Source of the DNA: Comamonadaceae bacterium
GTDB lineage: Bacteria; Pseudomonadota; Gammaproteobacteria; Burkholderiales; Burkholderiaceae_C
Direction of reading: 5' to 3'
DNA length: 7,629 nucleotides
NCBI GenBank assembly: GCA_947469815.1
Contig: CANIRI010000106.1
Coordinates: forward strand, 1-7,629
A model generated the notes under the pieces. That model ran no database searches, was not told the DNA's origin, and saw only the letters and a program-made list of their open reading frames with translations. The translations under genes were made by a program, and so were the position numbers. Shown here one piece after another: positions 1 to 6,772 of the stretch (positions are counted from its first letter, which is position 1; every line of letters starts with the position of its first letter).

Positions 1-1531
1 CTTTACCGCCGGACTGGCGCACAAACTTGCCTTCGGAGTCTTCCACGGTCTTGCGGATGGTCTCGCGATATGCAACCTGGGGCTTGCCCACGTTGGCCTC
101 GACACCGAACTCGCGCTTCATGCGGTCCACGATGATTTCAAGGTGCAACTCACCCATACCGGCGATGATGGTCTGGCCGGATTCTTCATCGGTCTTGACG
201 CGGAAGGACGGATCTTCCTGGGCCAGGCGGGACAGGGCAATGCCCATCTTTTCCTGGTCGGCCTTGGTCTTGGGCTCTACGGCCTGGGCGATAACCGGCT
301 CCGGGAAAATCATGCGCTCCAAGGTGATGATGGCCGATGGGTCGCACAGGGTTTCGCCCGTGGTCACATCTTTCAAACCGACGCAAGCAGCGATGTCGCC
401 TGCGCGGATTTCGTCCACTTCTTCGCGGTTGTTCGCGTGCATTTGCACGATACGACCGATGCGCTCTTTCTTGCCGCGCACCGGGTTGTAAACGCTATCG
501 CCCTTTTTCAACACGCCGGAGTACACGCGCACAAAGGTCAGCTGTCCGACAAACGGGTCGGTCATCAGCTTGAAGGCCAGTGCAGAGAATTTTTCGCTGT
601 CATCGGCCTTGCGATGGGCTTCTTTTTCGTCTTCATCAAAGCCGGGCACCGGAGGCACGTCCAAGGGCGAAGGCATGAGCTCGATGACGGCGTCCAACAT
701 GCGCTGCACGCCTTTGTTCTTGAATGCCGTACCGCACAGCATGGGCTGAATTTCGGTGGCGATGGTGCGCACGCGCAAACCGTGGGTGATTTCTTCTTCG
801 GTCAGATCGCCTTCTTCCAGGTACTTGTTCATCAGCTCTTCTGACGCTTCGGCAGCGGCTTCTACCATCTTCTCGCGCCACTCTTTCGCGAGCGACAGCA
901 ACTCAGCGGGGATTTCGCGGTATTCGAATTTCATACCTTGCGAAGCCTCGTCCCAGATGATGGCCTTCATCTTGCGCAGGTCCACCACACCGGTGAAATT
1001 CTCTTCTGCGCCGATGGGGATCACGATGGGAATCGGGTTGGCCTTCAGGCGCAGTTTCATCTGGTCGACGACCTTGAAGAAATTGGCACCGGTGCGGTCC
1101 ATTTTGTTGACAAATGCCAAACGCGGCACTTTGTACTTGGTGGCCTGACGCCACACGGTTTCTGATTGGGGCTGAACGCCACCCACCGCGCAATACACCA
1201 TACAAGCGCCGTCGAGCACGCGCATGGAACGCTCCACCTCAATGGTGAAATCCACGTGTCCGGGGGTGTCAATGATGTTGATGCGGTGCTCAGGGAAAGA
1301 TGTGTCCATCCCTTTCCAGAAACAGGTGGTGGCAGCAGAGGTGATCGTGATGCCCCGCTCCTGCTCCTGCTCCATCCAGTCCATGGTGGCTGCACCGTCA
1401 TGCACCTCGCCGATTTTGTGGTTCACACCGGTGTAGAACAGAATGCGTTCGGTGGTGGTGGTTTTACCGGCGTCAATGTGCGCGGAGATACCAATATTGC
1501 GGTAGCGCTCAATAGGAGTTGTGCGAGCCAT
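1..1531 (-). CDS. fusA: Elongation factor G, 3' end cut by window edge
   Basis: Translational GTPase that moves tRNA and mRNA through the ribosome after peptide transfer and, with RRF, helps recycle ribosomes; cytosolic. The window holds the first 510 codons of a protein of about 700 residues, so the C-terminal part (most of domain IV and domain V) is missing. The G domain is intact: P-loop AHIDAGKTT at residues 17-25, switch I RGITI at 59-63, DTPGH at 88-92 and NKMD at 142-145. Domain II follows at about 300-390, domain III at about 405-480, and the visible end (RQSGGK) lies in early domain IV. The ATG is preceded by TAAGGACGCACC, a reasonable Shine-Dalgarno. It is the third gene of the str operon, 131 nt after rpsG; a tuf gene would be expected next, outside the window. 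Nothing looks broken. The family call is certain. Confidence 0.98.
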   Translation of the reverse strand, partial: MARTTPIERYRNIGISAHIDAGKTTTTERILFYTGVNHKIGEVHDGAATMDWMEQEQERGITITSAATTCFWKGMDTSFPEHRINIIDTPGHVDFTIEVERSMRVLDGACMVYCAVGGVQPQSETVWRQATKYKVPRLAFVNKMDRTGANFFKVVDQMKLRLKANPIPIVIPIGAEENFTGVVDLRKMKAIIWDEASQGMKFEYREIPAELLSLAKEWREKMVEAAAEASEELMNKYLEEGDLTEEEITHGLRVRTIATEIQPMLCGTAFKNKGVQRMLDAVIELMPSPLDVPPVPGFDEDEKEAHRKADDSEKFSALAFKLMTDPFVGQLTFVRVYSGVLKKGDSVYNPVRGKKERIGRIVQMHANNREEVDEIRAGDIAACVGLKDVTTGETLCDPSAIITLERMIFPEPVIAQAVEPKTKADQEKMGIALSRLAQEDPSFRVKTDEESGQTIIAGMGELHLEIIVDRMKREFGVEANVGKPQVAYRETIRKTVEDSEGKFVRQSGGK

Positions 1532-1662
1532 GGTGCGTCCTTAATGTGTCAAATGGGGTCGGCGCACAGGGCGCCTTGCAATCGGATTCGCAGTGTGAGC
1601 ATGTCGTGTGACAGCGCGCAGGCACCGTCACGATCCGCGCACTGCGGTCCCTTGCGAATACT
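1532..1662 (-). other. rpsG-fusA intergenic spacer with possible RNA structure
   Basis: This spacer is 131 nt, long for an str operon (in E. coli the same gap is under 30 nt). Three pairings can be read by eye in the mRNA: an outer 7-bp helix between 1653-1659 and 1586-1592, an inner 8-bp helix with one G-U between 1637-1644 and 1612-1619, and a 5-bp GC hairpin at 1561-1575 about 25-30 nt before the fusA ribosome site. None is followed by a U run, so I do not call a terminator. No promoter is convincing. Function unknown. Confidence 0.4.
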
Positions 1663-2136
1663 TTAGAAACGGAAGTGCGAGAAGGCCTTGTTAGCCTCTG
1701 CCATGCGGTGCACTTCATCCCGCTTTTTCATGGCGCCGCCGCGACCTTCAGTCGCCTCAAGTAACTCATTGGCCAAGCGCAGCGCCATCGACTTTTCACC
1801 GCGCTTGCGGGCGGCTTCCTTAATCCAGCGCATCGAGAGCGCCAGACGGCGCACGGGACGCACTTCAACCGGAACCTGGTAGTTGGCACCACCGACACGG
1901 CGGGACTTGACCTCGACCATGGGCTTGACATTGTTGATCGCAACCTCGAACGCTTCGAGCGGATCTTTGCCGGGGTGCTTTTTCTCGATCTGCTCGAGTG
2001 CGCCGTAAATAATGCGCTCGGCGACGGCCTTTTTGCCGCCCTCCATGATGACGTTCATGAACTTGGAGAGTTCGACATTGCCGAATTTTGGATCCGGCAG
2101 TATTTCCCGCTTGGGAACTTCGCGACGACGTGGCAT
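1663..2136 (-). CDS. rpsG: 30S ribosomal protein S7
   Basis: S7 is a primary binder of the 3' major domain of 16S rRNA; it nucleates assembly of the 30S head and lies near the E site. The 157-residue product is full length for the family and begins [10 protein letters not shown], with the conserved basic N-terminal arm, the [16 protein letters not shown] segment at about 78-93 that forms the beta-hairpin, and a C-terminal basic helix region ([20 protein letters not shown]). The ATG follows AGAGGTG with a 5-6 nt spacer, a strong Shine-Dalgarno. It sits between rpsL (154 nt upstream) and fusA (131 nt downstream) on the same strand. In E. coli S7 is the autogenous repressor of this operon, acting in the rpsL-rpsG gap; the hairpins described there make the same control plausible here, but that is inference. 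Confidence 0.99.
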   Translation of the reverse strand: MPRRREVPKREILPDPKFGNVELSKFMNVIMEGGKKAVAERIIYGALEQIEKKHPGKDPLEAFEVAINNVKPMVEVKSRRVGGANYQVPVEVRPVRRLALSMRWIKEAARKRGEKSMALRLANELLEATEGRGGAMKKRDEVHRMAEANKAFSHFRF

Positions 2137-2290
2137 TTTTTCACCTCTTTGCTTCAGTTGGCGCTCTTGCGAACGCCGCGGGAGCCATCAGACTCCCACT
2201 TACTCGACCCACGCAAACTATTTCACGCTTCGGGCCATAACACCCGGGAACCGCGCCACGCAATCCCCGGAACTAAAAATCAACCGGCTT
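2137..2290 (-). promoter_or_regulatory. rpsL-rpsG intercistronic region, possible S7 translational operator
   Basis: The 154-nt gap can form three hairpins in the transcript. The first pairs 2264-2270 with 2244-2250 (7 bp, one G-U, with a possible 3-bp GCG/CGC helix in its 13-nt loop). The second pairs 2193-2199 with 2178-2184 (7 bp, one G-U, 8-nt loop). The third covers 2160-2177, a 7-bp stem with one U-G closed by a GCAA (GNRA) tetraloop. The second and third abut with no unpaired base between them, so they could stack coaxially, and end about 23 nt before the rpsG start. The rpsG Shine-Dalgarno lies just after. E. coli S7 binds the equivalent mRNA region; whether this fold is a binding site is inferred from position only. 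Confidence 0.45.
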
Positions 2291-2668
2291 TTACTTGGCC
2301 TTGGGCTTCTTCGCGCCGTATTTGGAACGCGACTGCTTACGGTCTTTGACGCCCTGCAAGTCCAGCGATCCGCGCACGATGTGGTAACGCACACCGGGCA
2401 AATCCTTGACTCGACCACCGCGCACCAGAACCACACTGTGCTCCTGCAGGTTGTGGCCTTCGCCGCCGATATAGGAAATCACCTCAAAGCCATTGGTCAG
2501 ACGCACCTTGGCAACCTTGCGCAACGCAGAATTGGGCTTCTTTGGGGTTGTGGTGTAGACGCGGGTGCAAACGCCACGACGCTGCGGCGAATTTTGCATA
2601 GCGGGGCTCTTCGATTTGATCGTTTCGACCTCACGCCCTTGGCGCACTAACTGGTTGATGGTTGGCAC
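2291..2668 (-). CDS. rpsL: 30S ribosomal protein S12, GTG start
   Basis: S12 sits at the decoding centre of the 30S subunit and monitors codon-anticodon pairing. The 125-residue product is full length and carries the family blocks [13 protein letters not shown] (39-51), [11 protein letters not shown] (68-78) and [15 protein letters not shown] (82-96). Lys43 and Lys88, the positions usually altered in streptomycin-resistant mutants, are both wild type. Asp89, in the PGxRYH-preceding loop, is the residue methylthiolated by RimO in E. coli. The start codon is GTG, not ATG: the protein must begin at the GTG encoding MPTINQLV, since a perfect AGGAGG lies 5 nt upstream and no alternative start fits. 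First gene of the str operon, 175 nt after the carboxypeptidase gene. Confidence 0.99.
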
Positions 2669-2673
2669 GAAAG

Positions 2674-2679
2674 CCTCCT
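2674..2679 (-). promoter_or_regulatory. Strong Shine-Dalgarno of rpsL deciding a GTG start
   Basis: AGGAGG on the minus strand, exactly 5 nt before the GTG at 2668-2666. It is a perfect match to the anti-Shine-Dalgarno core and fixes the start of rpsL despite the non-ATG codon. Confidence 0.9.
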
Positions 2680-2702
2680 AAAAATGGCCCGCAATAGGGG
2701 CC
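2680..2702 (-). promoter_or_regulatory. GC hairpin plus U run just before rpsL, possible attenuator
   Basis: In the rpsL leader, GGCCC (2702-2698) can pair with GGGCC (2690-2686) around a 7-nt loop, followed by AUUUUU and then directly by the AGGAGG ribosome site. The order GC stem, U run resembles a short intrinsic terminator placed inside the leader. A 5-bp stem and one A before five U residues make it a weak terminator at best; it could equally control access to the ribosome site. Seen by eye only. Confidence 0.35.
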
Positions 2703-2774
2703 CGGCAAACAATATTCAGCGGCAAGGACGCAAACGGCGCATAGAGCGCTGAGCGACCCCTTACGCAGGGGAAA

Positions 2775-2808
2775 GCCCGCGAGTATATCAGCGGGCCAGC
2801 GGGCGCAA
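2775..2808 (-). promoter_or_regulatory. Candidate str operon promoter, extended -10 type
   Basis: On the minus strand TGATATACT (2790-2782) is an extended -10 element: TG, one base, then TATACT, a 5/6 match to TATAAT. A poor -35 (TTGCGC, 2808-2803) lies 15 nt upstream, short of the usual 17, which is tolerable with an extended -10. The predicted start near 2775 gives a leader of about 105 nt before rpsL. The same bases form a 6-bp hairpin, GCCCGC (2796-2791) with GCGGGC (2780-2775), followed by only three T residues, which could act as a leaky terminator for the upstream operon. Promoter and terminator readings compete for the same sequence. Confidence 0.45.
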
Positions 2809-2843
2809 CGGGTTTCTGGCTGGAATTGAGGAAAAGGCAGGCG

Positions 2844-4028
2844 CTAACGGATCCACAGGCGCATCGCGTCCCAGGTGCGGGACAGAAAACCGGCCTGCGG
2901 AACGGCTTCCAGGGCGACCAGCGGAATCTCACGGACCACCTTATCGCCCTGCAGAACCCGCAGCGTCGCGACATTTTGTCCACTGGCCAGAGGAGCCAAC
3001 AGCGGGTCCGTGCGCAACACCTGGGTAGTGACGCCACTCGCGCTACCGCTCGCCACGGCGACCACCAGCGCCTGGAAAGCCCCCACCTTCACGCTGGACT
3101 GCGCGCCCTTCCACACAGTGGGCGTCACCACCGCCTGCCCAGCGTCAAATAACTTGACCGCGTTGTAGGCCGTATAGCCCCAGTTCAACAATTTTTGCGA
3201 TTCTGTGGCCCGCGTCGCCTCGCTGTCAGCCCCCAGCACGACGGAAAGCAAGCGGCGACTGCCCAACGACGCCGCCGTGCCTGCTGCCGCACCTGCAACG
3301 ACTAAATTGGGATATTCCCGGTGCGCCGTGGCCACCATGCAATAGCCTGCGGCATCGGTGTAGCCGGTTTTCAGACCATCCACGGTCGGGTCGCGAAACA
3401 GCAGCAAATTGCGGTTGTTGTCATTGGCGGCGGGCGTTCCCGGGTAACGGTAGTGCTTGATGGCGTACAGGCCAATGTATTCAGGAAAGTCATGCATCAA
3501 GCGGGTGGCCAGCAGGCCCAGGTCACTCGCCGTGGTGCGGTGGCCGGGCGCGGTCAGGCCTTCGGGGTTGCGGTAGCTGGTGGACTTCATGCCCAAAGCC
3601 TGCGCCTGGGCATTCATCATCTCGACGAAGCGCTCCACGGTCCCGCCCACCCCTTCGGCCAAGGCCACGGTAGCGTCGTTGCCCGATTGCACGATCATGC
3701 CTTTGAGCAGATCCTCAACGCTCACCTGCATCTTGGGGTCGATAAACATGCGCGAACCCGGCATCTTCCAAGCCCGTTCGCTGACCGGCAGGGCCTGCTT
3801 CAAATCGACCTTGCGCGCGCGCAAGGCATCAAAGACCAAATACGCGGTCATTAACTTGGTGAGGGAGGCGGGCTCCACCAAATCGTCCTGCCCTTTGGCA
3901 GCCAGCACCTGTCCGGCGGTCAGGTCAAGCAAAAGATAGGACTTGGCAGCGATTTCAGGGGCTTGGGGCGTTTGGGCTGCAGCAGCGATGCACAACGCAC
4001 CCCAAGCCGCGATCAGGAGATTTTTCAT
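2844..4028 (-). CDS. dacC: D-alanyl-D-alanine carboxypeptidase, PBP5/6 family
   Basis: Low-molecular-mass class C penicillin-binding protein (peptidase family S11) that removes the terminal D-Ala from peptidoglycan pentapeptides in the periplasm, limiting cross-linking. The 394-residue product has an N-terminal signal peptide (MKNLLIAAWGALCIAAAA, residues 1-18), then all three active-site motifs: S55-L-T-K58 with the acylated serine, S115-G-N117, and K220-T-G222. A C-terminal beta domain (about 280-375) ends in a short amphipathic tail, LSRTWDAMRLWIR, as expected for the peripheral membrane anchor of PBP5/6. The ATG at 4028 is chosen because it begins the signal peptide; the open frame extends 27 codons further without one. 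No good Shine-Dalgarno is visible. It follows the hydrolase gene by 49 nt and is probably last in the hemJ operon. dacA versus dacC cannot be decided from sequence alone. Confidence 0.93.
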   Translation of the reverse strand: MKNLLIAAWGALCIAAAAQTPQAPEIAAKSYLLLDLTAGQVLAAKGQDDLVEPASLTKLMTAYLVFDALRARKVDLKQALPVSERAWKMPGSRMFIDPKMQVSVEDLLKGMIVQSGNDATVALAEGVGGTVERFVEMMNAQAQALGMKSTSYRNPEGLTAPGHRTTASDLGLLATRLMHDFPEYIGLYAIKHYRYPGTPAANDNNRNLLLFRDPTVDGLKTGYTDAAGYCMVATAHREYPNLVVAGAAAGTAASLGSRRLLSVVLGADSEATRATESQKLLNWGYTAYNAVKLFDAGQAVVTPTVWKGAQSSVKVGAFQALVVAVASGSASGVTTQVLRTDPLLAPLASGQNVATLRVLQGDKVVREIPLVALEAVPQAGFLSRTWDAMRLWIR

Positions 4029-4077
4029 ACGTTCAAAGGGAATAAAAATGGGCCGCGCGATGCGCACAGCGGAAATA

Positions 4078-4734
4078 TCAGGTGGCCAAAGTTGCCAGGT
4101 GGGCGGCAATGCCGCCGACTATGACCTGGCGCAAAAGCGGCAATTGTCCGTGAAAGAAGTGGCTGCAGCCGGGCAAGACCGTAACCGGCAGGTTTTGCGG
4201 GCGGGCCCAGTCCATCACCGCCGCCAATGGGACTGTTTCATCTACCTCGCCGTGGACCAGCAAGGTCCGGGGCCGGATAGAAACCGGTACCTGATCCAAG
4301 TCAAAACGACTGGCCGCTGCGCCCACCAGAACCAGATGCTCCACACGCCGTTGCGCATGCAGCCGGGCTGCCGCAGAACCGGCGACGAAAGCACCGAAAG
4401 AAAAGCCTGCCAAGGCCAAGGGGCCGTTTGCGGCGCGGGCCTGAACCACGGCCAGCATGTCCTCGAGTTCGCCGCGGCCTTCGTCATAAGTACCGTTGCT
4501 ATGGCCCACGCCCCGGAAGTTGAAACGCAAGGCGCTCCATCCAGCCTGCACAAAGGCCCGCGCCAGCGTCTGCACCACCTTGTTATCCATGGTGCCGCCG
4601 AACAAGGGGTGCGGATGCGCAATCACCGCAGTTCCCAGCGGCTGCGACGCTTGCAGCCCCGCGGGGGAATCCCATAGCGCCTCCAATGTGCCCGCTGGAC
4701 CCTCGATGGACAGCTTCTGTGTCTGGGCGTTCAT
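4078..4734 (-). CDS. Alpha/beta hydrolase, YfhR/COG2945-like
   Basis: A 218-residue cytosolic serine hydrolase of the alpha/beta fold; the substrate is unknown. Visible features in order: HPHPLFGGTMDNKVV at 40-54, the signature that marks this small-hydrolase group; FNFRGVGHSNGTYD at 71-84 (oxyanion/loop region); the nucleophile elbow G-F-S112-F-G at 110-114; the acid Asp165 in LLVHGEVDETVP; and the histidine H192 in PGCSHFFHG. The catalytic triad therefore looks complete. No signal peptide or membrane segment. The ATG at 4734 follows the ferredoxin stop by 7 nt with no clear Shine-Dalgarno, so translational coupling is likely; the frame is open upstream, but that part overlaps the ferredoxin gene. 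Members are often annotated as predicted esterase or hydrolase, without a proven reaction. Confidence 0.87.
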   Translation of the reverse strand: MNAQTQKLSIEGPAGTLEALWDSPAGLQASQPLGTAVIAHPHPLFGGTMDNKVVQTLARAFVQAGWSALRFNFRGVGHSNGTYDEGRGELEDMLAVVQARAANGPLALAGFSFGAFVAGSAAARLHAQRRVEHLVLVGAAASRFDLDQVPVSIRPRTLLVHGEVDETVPLAAVMDWARPQNLPVTVLPGCSHFFHGQLPLLRQVIVGGIAAHLATLAT

Positions 4735-4741
4735 CGGGGCA

Positions 4742-5107
4742 TCAACGCCCCACGCCCGGGTCCAGCTCCAAACGGTGGACCACCTGGCCATTCTGCAAGT
4801 GGGAACGCACAATCTCATCGATATCGCTCGTGTCCACATAGGTGTACCAAACACCTTCGGGATACACGACGGCAACCGGGCCGCCCGAACACCGGTCCAG
4901 ACATCCTGCTTTGTTGACCCGCACCCTGCCCGGGCCATTCAGATTGGCTTCGCGTACCGCGCGCTTGCAGTGGTCAAAGGCTTCCTGCGCATGGTGCTGG
5001 GAGCACGAAGCCTCGCCACTTTTGCGTTCGTTCAAGCAAAAGAAAATGTGGCGCTCAAAGTAATGGGGGGGCTGGGCAGAGGGGATTGGCGCAATGGGTG
5101 TGGTCAT
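4742..5107 (-). CDS. Thioredoxin-like [2Fe-2S] ferredoxin (COG3411 type)
   Basis: A 121-residue small electron-transfer protein of the thioredoxin-fold [2Fe-2S] family (the Aquifex Fd / Shethna protein I group; related to the C-terminal part of NuoE). The four expected cluster ligands are present: C24 in HIFFCLNER, C35 after ten residues, then C69 and C73 in the G-C-L-D-R-C loop, followed by the family segment GGPVAVVYPEGVWY (75-88). C47 is an additional cysteine, probably not a ligand. The ATG at 5107 overlaps the TGA of the VanZ gene in an ATGA, arguing for translational coupling; no Shine-Dalgarno is obvious. The partner is unknown. Its place in an operon begun by hemJ raises the possibility of a redox role with that enzyme, which is inference only. 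Confidence 0.9.
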   Translation of the reverse strand: MTTPIAPIPSAQPPHYFERHIFFCLNERKSGEASCSQHHAQEAFDHCKRAVREANLNGPGRVRVNKAGCLDRCSGGPVAVVYPEGVWYTYVDTSDIDEIVRSHLQNGQVVHRLELDPGVGR

Positions 5108-6243
5108 GGCGCATTGTAAATTTTCGAGCCCCGCTGGCCCAGCCGGAGCACAAAGTAGATGCCTGCCGCAAAAGGCCACAACCAGCCGCACCACTGCGCA
5201 AGACCATTGAAGCGTATGAAGCTGCCCTGCTCCCAGGTCTGCAGGGTTTGCGCAAAATAAGGGCTCTCCGGTGCCTGGTTGAGCAGGCTCAGATAAGCCC
5301 CCATCGCCACCAGCGCGATGGCACAGCCCGTCCTCCACGGCACTGCGCTCAGCACAAAAGCCACCAGCCCTCCCACCACCAGCCCGACTTGCGCCACGTC
5401 AGTGAACCAGGCCCAGGCATGTGAGGGCCCCCAACTCAGGGCCGAGGACAAGGTGCTCACACCCACCGCCATCACCAAGACCGCCAGGCCAAACAGCACA
5501 CGCCGGTGCCACGCTGGAATCACACAATAGCCCAGCAAGCTTGGCAAAACCACGCCGATGGCCACGCAGCCCAGTTCGGTAGCCGGTGACAAAGGCGTCT
5601 GGCCCACAGGCGCGAGGGGCAGCAGCTGGATCAGGAAGTCCAACAAGGGCTGTTCCGCATCGGTCGGCGGGCGCAGCAGTTCATGCAAGTTGGTCAGCAA
5701 GCGCCCCCACACCTGCCCGAGCCCGAAAGGCACGGCCGTGGGGAACAGCAATGCCACCGGCCACACCGCCAGCAGCACCAGTGCGCCACCCGCATCGGGT
5801 ACGAACCAGCGCCGCCGGATGAGGTTCCACCGCTCCAGCGCGCCGGCGCGTTCCAGCAACAACGCCGCGCCAGCACCCAAACCCGCGCCCAAGGAATTCA
5901 GTAGCCAGTCCTCGCGCGAGGCCACCCGTGCGGGCAGATAGGCTTGCAAGCCCTCCATCAACAGGGAAACCACAGCAACTATGGCTATTGCCAGAACCCA
6001 GGGGCGTGCCGTTACTGCGCGCCGGAAAAGAGCCACCGCCAATAAAGCACCGAAGGGCGCATAGCCCAGGATGTTGATGCCCACATCAAAGCCGGTCCAG
6101 TACTTGGGCCAGGGTGCGAACAAAAACGCCCAGGGTGCATTGCCCTGATCGCGCCAGTCCGCAAAGGGATACAAACTGGCGTAAGCGATGGTCAGCGCAT
6201 AGAGCGAGGCGAGAGGCAACGCGGCGGTTTTTCGCGTTGGCAT
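5104..6243 (-). CDS. VanZ-family polytopic membrane protein with long C-terminal extension
   Basis: A 379-residue inner-membrane protein. The N-terminal part matches VanZ: a first helix at about 9-27 ending YASLYPFADW, INILGYAPFGALL at 57-68, and the family block at 93-125 with E97, Q100, R106/R110, D112 and N116 (LMEGLQ, then EDWLLNSLGAGLG). VanZ of enterococci gives low-level teicoplanin resistance; most chromosomal homologues have no known function. The N-terminal domain is about 135 residues. The remaining 240 residues add a helix at about 152-172, a polar stretch to 220, then roughly five more helices (about 224-242, 248-268, 283-302, 306-322, 350-368); I recognise no family there. It begins 7 nt after the hemJ stop and its TGA overlaps the ferredoxin ATG. 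The Shine-Dalgarno is weak. The VanZ assignment is firm for the N-terminal part only. Confidence 0.87.
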   Translation of the reverse strand: MPTRKTAALPLASLYALTIAYASLYPFADWRDQGNAPWAFLFAPWPKYWTGFDVGINILGYAPFGALLAVALFRRAVTARPWVLAIAIVAVVSLLMEGLQAYLPARVASREDWLLNSLGAGLGAGAALLLERAGALERWNLIRRRWFVPDAGGALVLLAVWPVALLFPTAVPFGLGQVWGRLLTNLHELLRPPTDAEQPLLDFLIQLLPLAPVGQTPLSPATELGCVAIGVVLPSLLGYCVIPAWHRRVLFGLAVLVMAVGVSTLSSALSWGPSHAWAWFTDVAQVGLVVGGLVAFVLSAVPWRTGCAIALVAMGAYLSLLNQAPESPYFAQTLQTWEQGSFIRFNGLAQWCGWLWPFAAGIYFVLRLGQRGSKIYNAP

Positions 6244-6250
6244 GGCTGCT

Positions 6251-6679
6251 TCAGATCGGCTTGACCACCACCAGCACCACCGCAGCCACCATCAGCAGCA
6301 CGGGAATCTCGTTGAACCAGCGAAACCAGACGTGCCCGGGCATGCCATAGCCCTGCTCAAAGCGCGCCAGCATGCGGGCGCACACATGCTGGTAGGCCAA
6401 TACCAACAGCACGACCAAGAGCTTGGCGTGCATCCAGGCATTGCCTTCGCCCCAACCGATGCCGTAGCCCGCCCACAGCCAAAGACCCAAAGCGACTGCA
6501 ACGACGGACAAGATATGGGTGAAACGCAACAACTTGCGCGCCATCAGCAGAAGGCGGTCGCGCTCGGCGCTGGGCGCTACATCGACCATGGCCAGGTTGA
6601 CAAAAATGCGCGGCAGATAAAACAGGCCGGCAAACCAACTGGACACAAAAACGATATGGAATGATTTGACCCACAGCAT
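6251..6679 (-). CDS. hemJ: Protoporphyrinogen IX oxidase HemJ (UPF0093, often labelled CopD family)
   Basis: Membrane protein that oxidises protoporphyrinogen IX to protoporphyrin IX, the penultimate haem step, in bacteria lacking HemG or HemY. The 142-residue product has the family's length and signatures: KSFHIVFVSSWFAGLFYLPR (5-24) with conserved H8, the K49-R52-H55 helix start, WMHAKL (82-87) with H84 and K86, and RWFNEIPVLLM (120-130). About four membrane helices are visible (5-27, 53-71, 83-104, 124-140). Automatic annotation often calls such proteins CopD family; the WFAGLFYLPR and RWFNEIP blocks favour HemJ. The ATG at 6679 starts at the conserved residue. The frame stays open for 38 codons upstream, but that stretch is the terminator region and is not protein-like. 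First gene of the operon and divergent from hemB, which supports the haem role. No strong Shine-Dalgarno is seen. Confidence 0.83.
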   Translation of the reverse strand: MLWVKSFHIVFVSSWFAGLFYLPRIFVNLAMVDVAPSAERDRLLLMARKLLRFTHILSVVAVALGLWLWAGYGIGWGEGNAWMHAKLLVVLLVLAYQHVCARMLARFEQGYGMPGHVWFRWFNEIPVLLMVAAVVLVVVKPI

Positions 6680-6744
6680 GCACAAAGTGTAGTCCCTTGG
6701 GTCGGGGAGCCCGCAGCGCAGGCGATCGCAGAGGTGGGCAGTCG

Positions 6745-6772
6745 AAAAAAAACCCCAGCACTGGGCTGGGGT
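6745..6772 (-). terminator. Strong intrinsic terminator on the minus strand
   Basis: In the minus-strand transcript, ACCCCAGC (6772-6765) pairs with GCUGGGGU (6759-6752) around the loop CCAGU, an 8-bp GC-rich stem, and the stem runs straight into eight U residues (6752-6745). It has the full layout of a rho-independent terminator and works in one direction only. It ends 65 nt before the hemJ start codon, so it either ends a small RNA or attenuates hemJ transcription. No upstream minus-strand gene needs it. Confidence 0.88.

Noticed and set aside
143..844. Long plus-strand open frame of 233 codons
   Set aside because: It lies wholly opposite fusA, whose minus-strand translation shows all EF-G motifs; the plus-strand product has no recognisable family and reflects GC-rich codon bias.
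3321..3854. Plus-strand open frame of 177 codons
   Set aside because: Antisense shadow of the carboxypeptidase gene, spanning the S-G-N and K-T-G motif region on the other strand.
3971..4028. Possible lipoprotein signal around Cys13 of the carboxypeptidase
   Set aside because: The residues before the cysteine (W-G-A-L-C) do not fit a lipobox, and PBP5/6 proteins use an ordinary signal peptide plus a C-terminal anchor.
4029..4060. GGCCCATTTTTA before the carboxypeptidase, near-identical to the GGGCCATTTTTA before rpsL
   Set aside because: A 12-base similarity with one mismatch is too short to call a repeat; the hairpin before the first copy is weaker and there is no Shine-Dalgarno after it.
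4029..4109. 27-residue N-terminal extension of the carboxypeptidase
   Set aside because: The signal peptide begins at the ATG at 4028; the extension would bury it and overlaps the hydrolase stop region.
3943..4677. Plus-strand open frame of 244 codons
   Set aside because: It is antisense to the hydrolase and the start of the carboxypeptidase gene, both of which show complete catalytic motifs; composition is low-complexity and unlike a protein.
4735..4938. Upstream extension of the hydrolase frame by 68 codons
   Set aside because: It overlaps the ferredoxin C-terminal half in another frame and has no hydrolase-like sequence.
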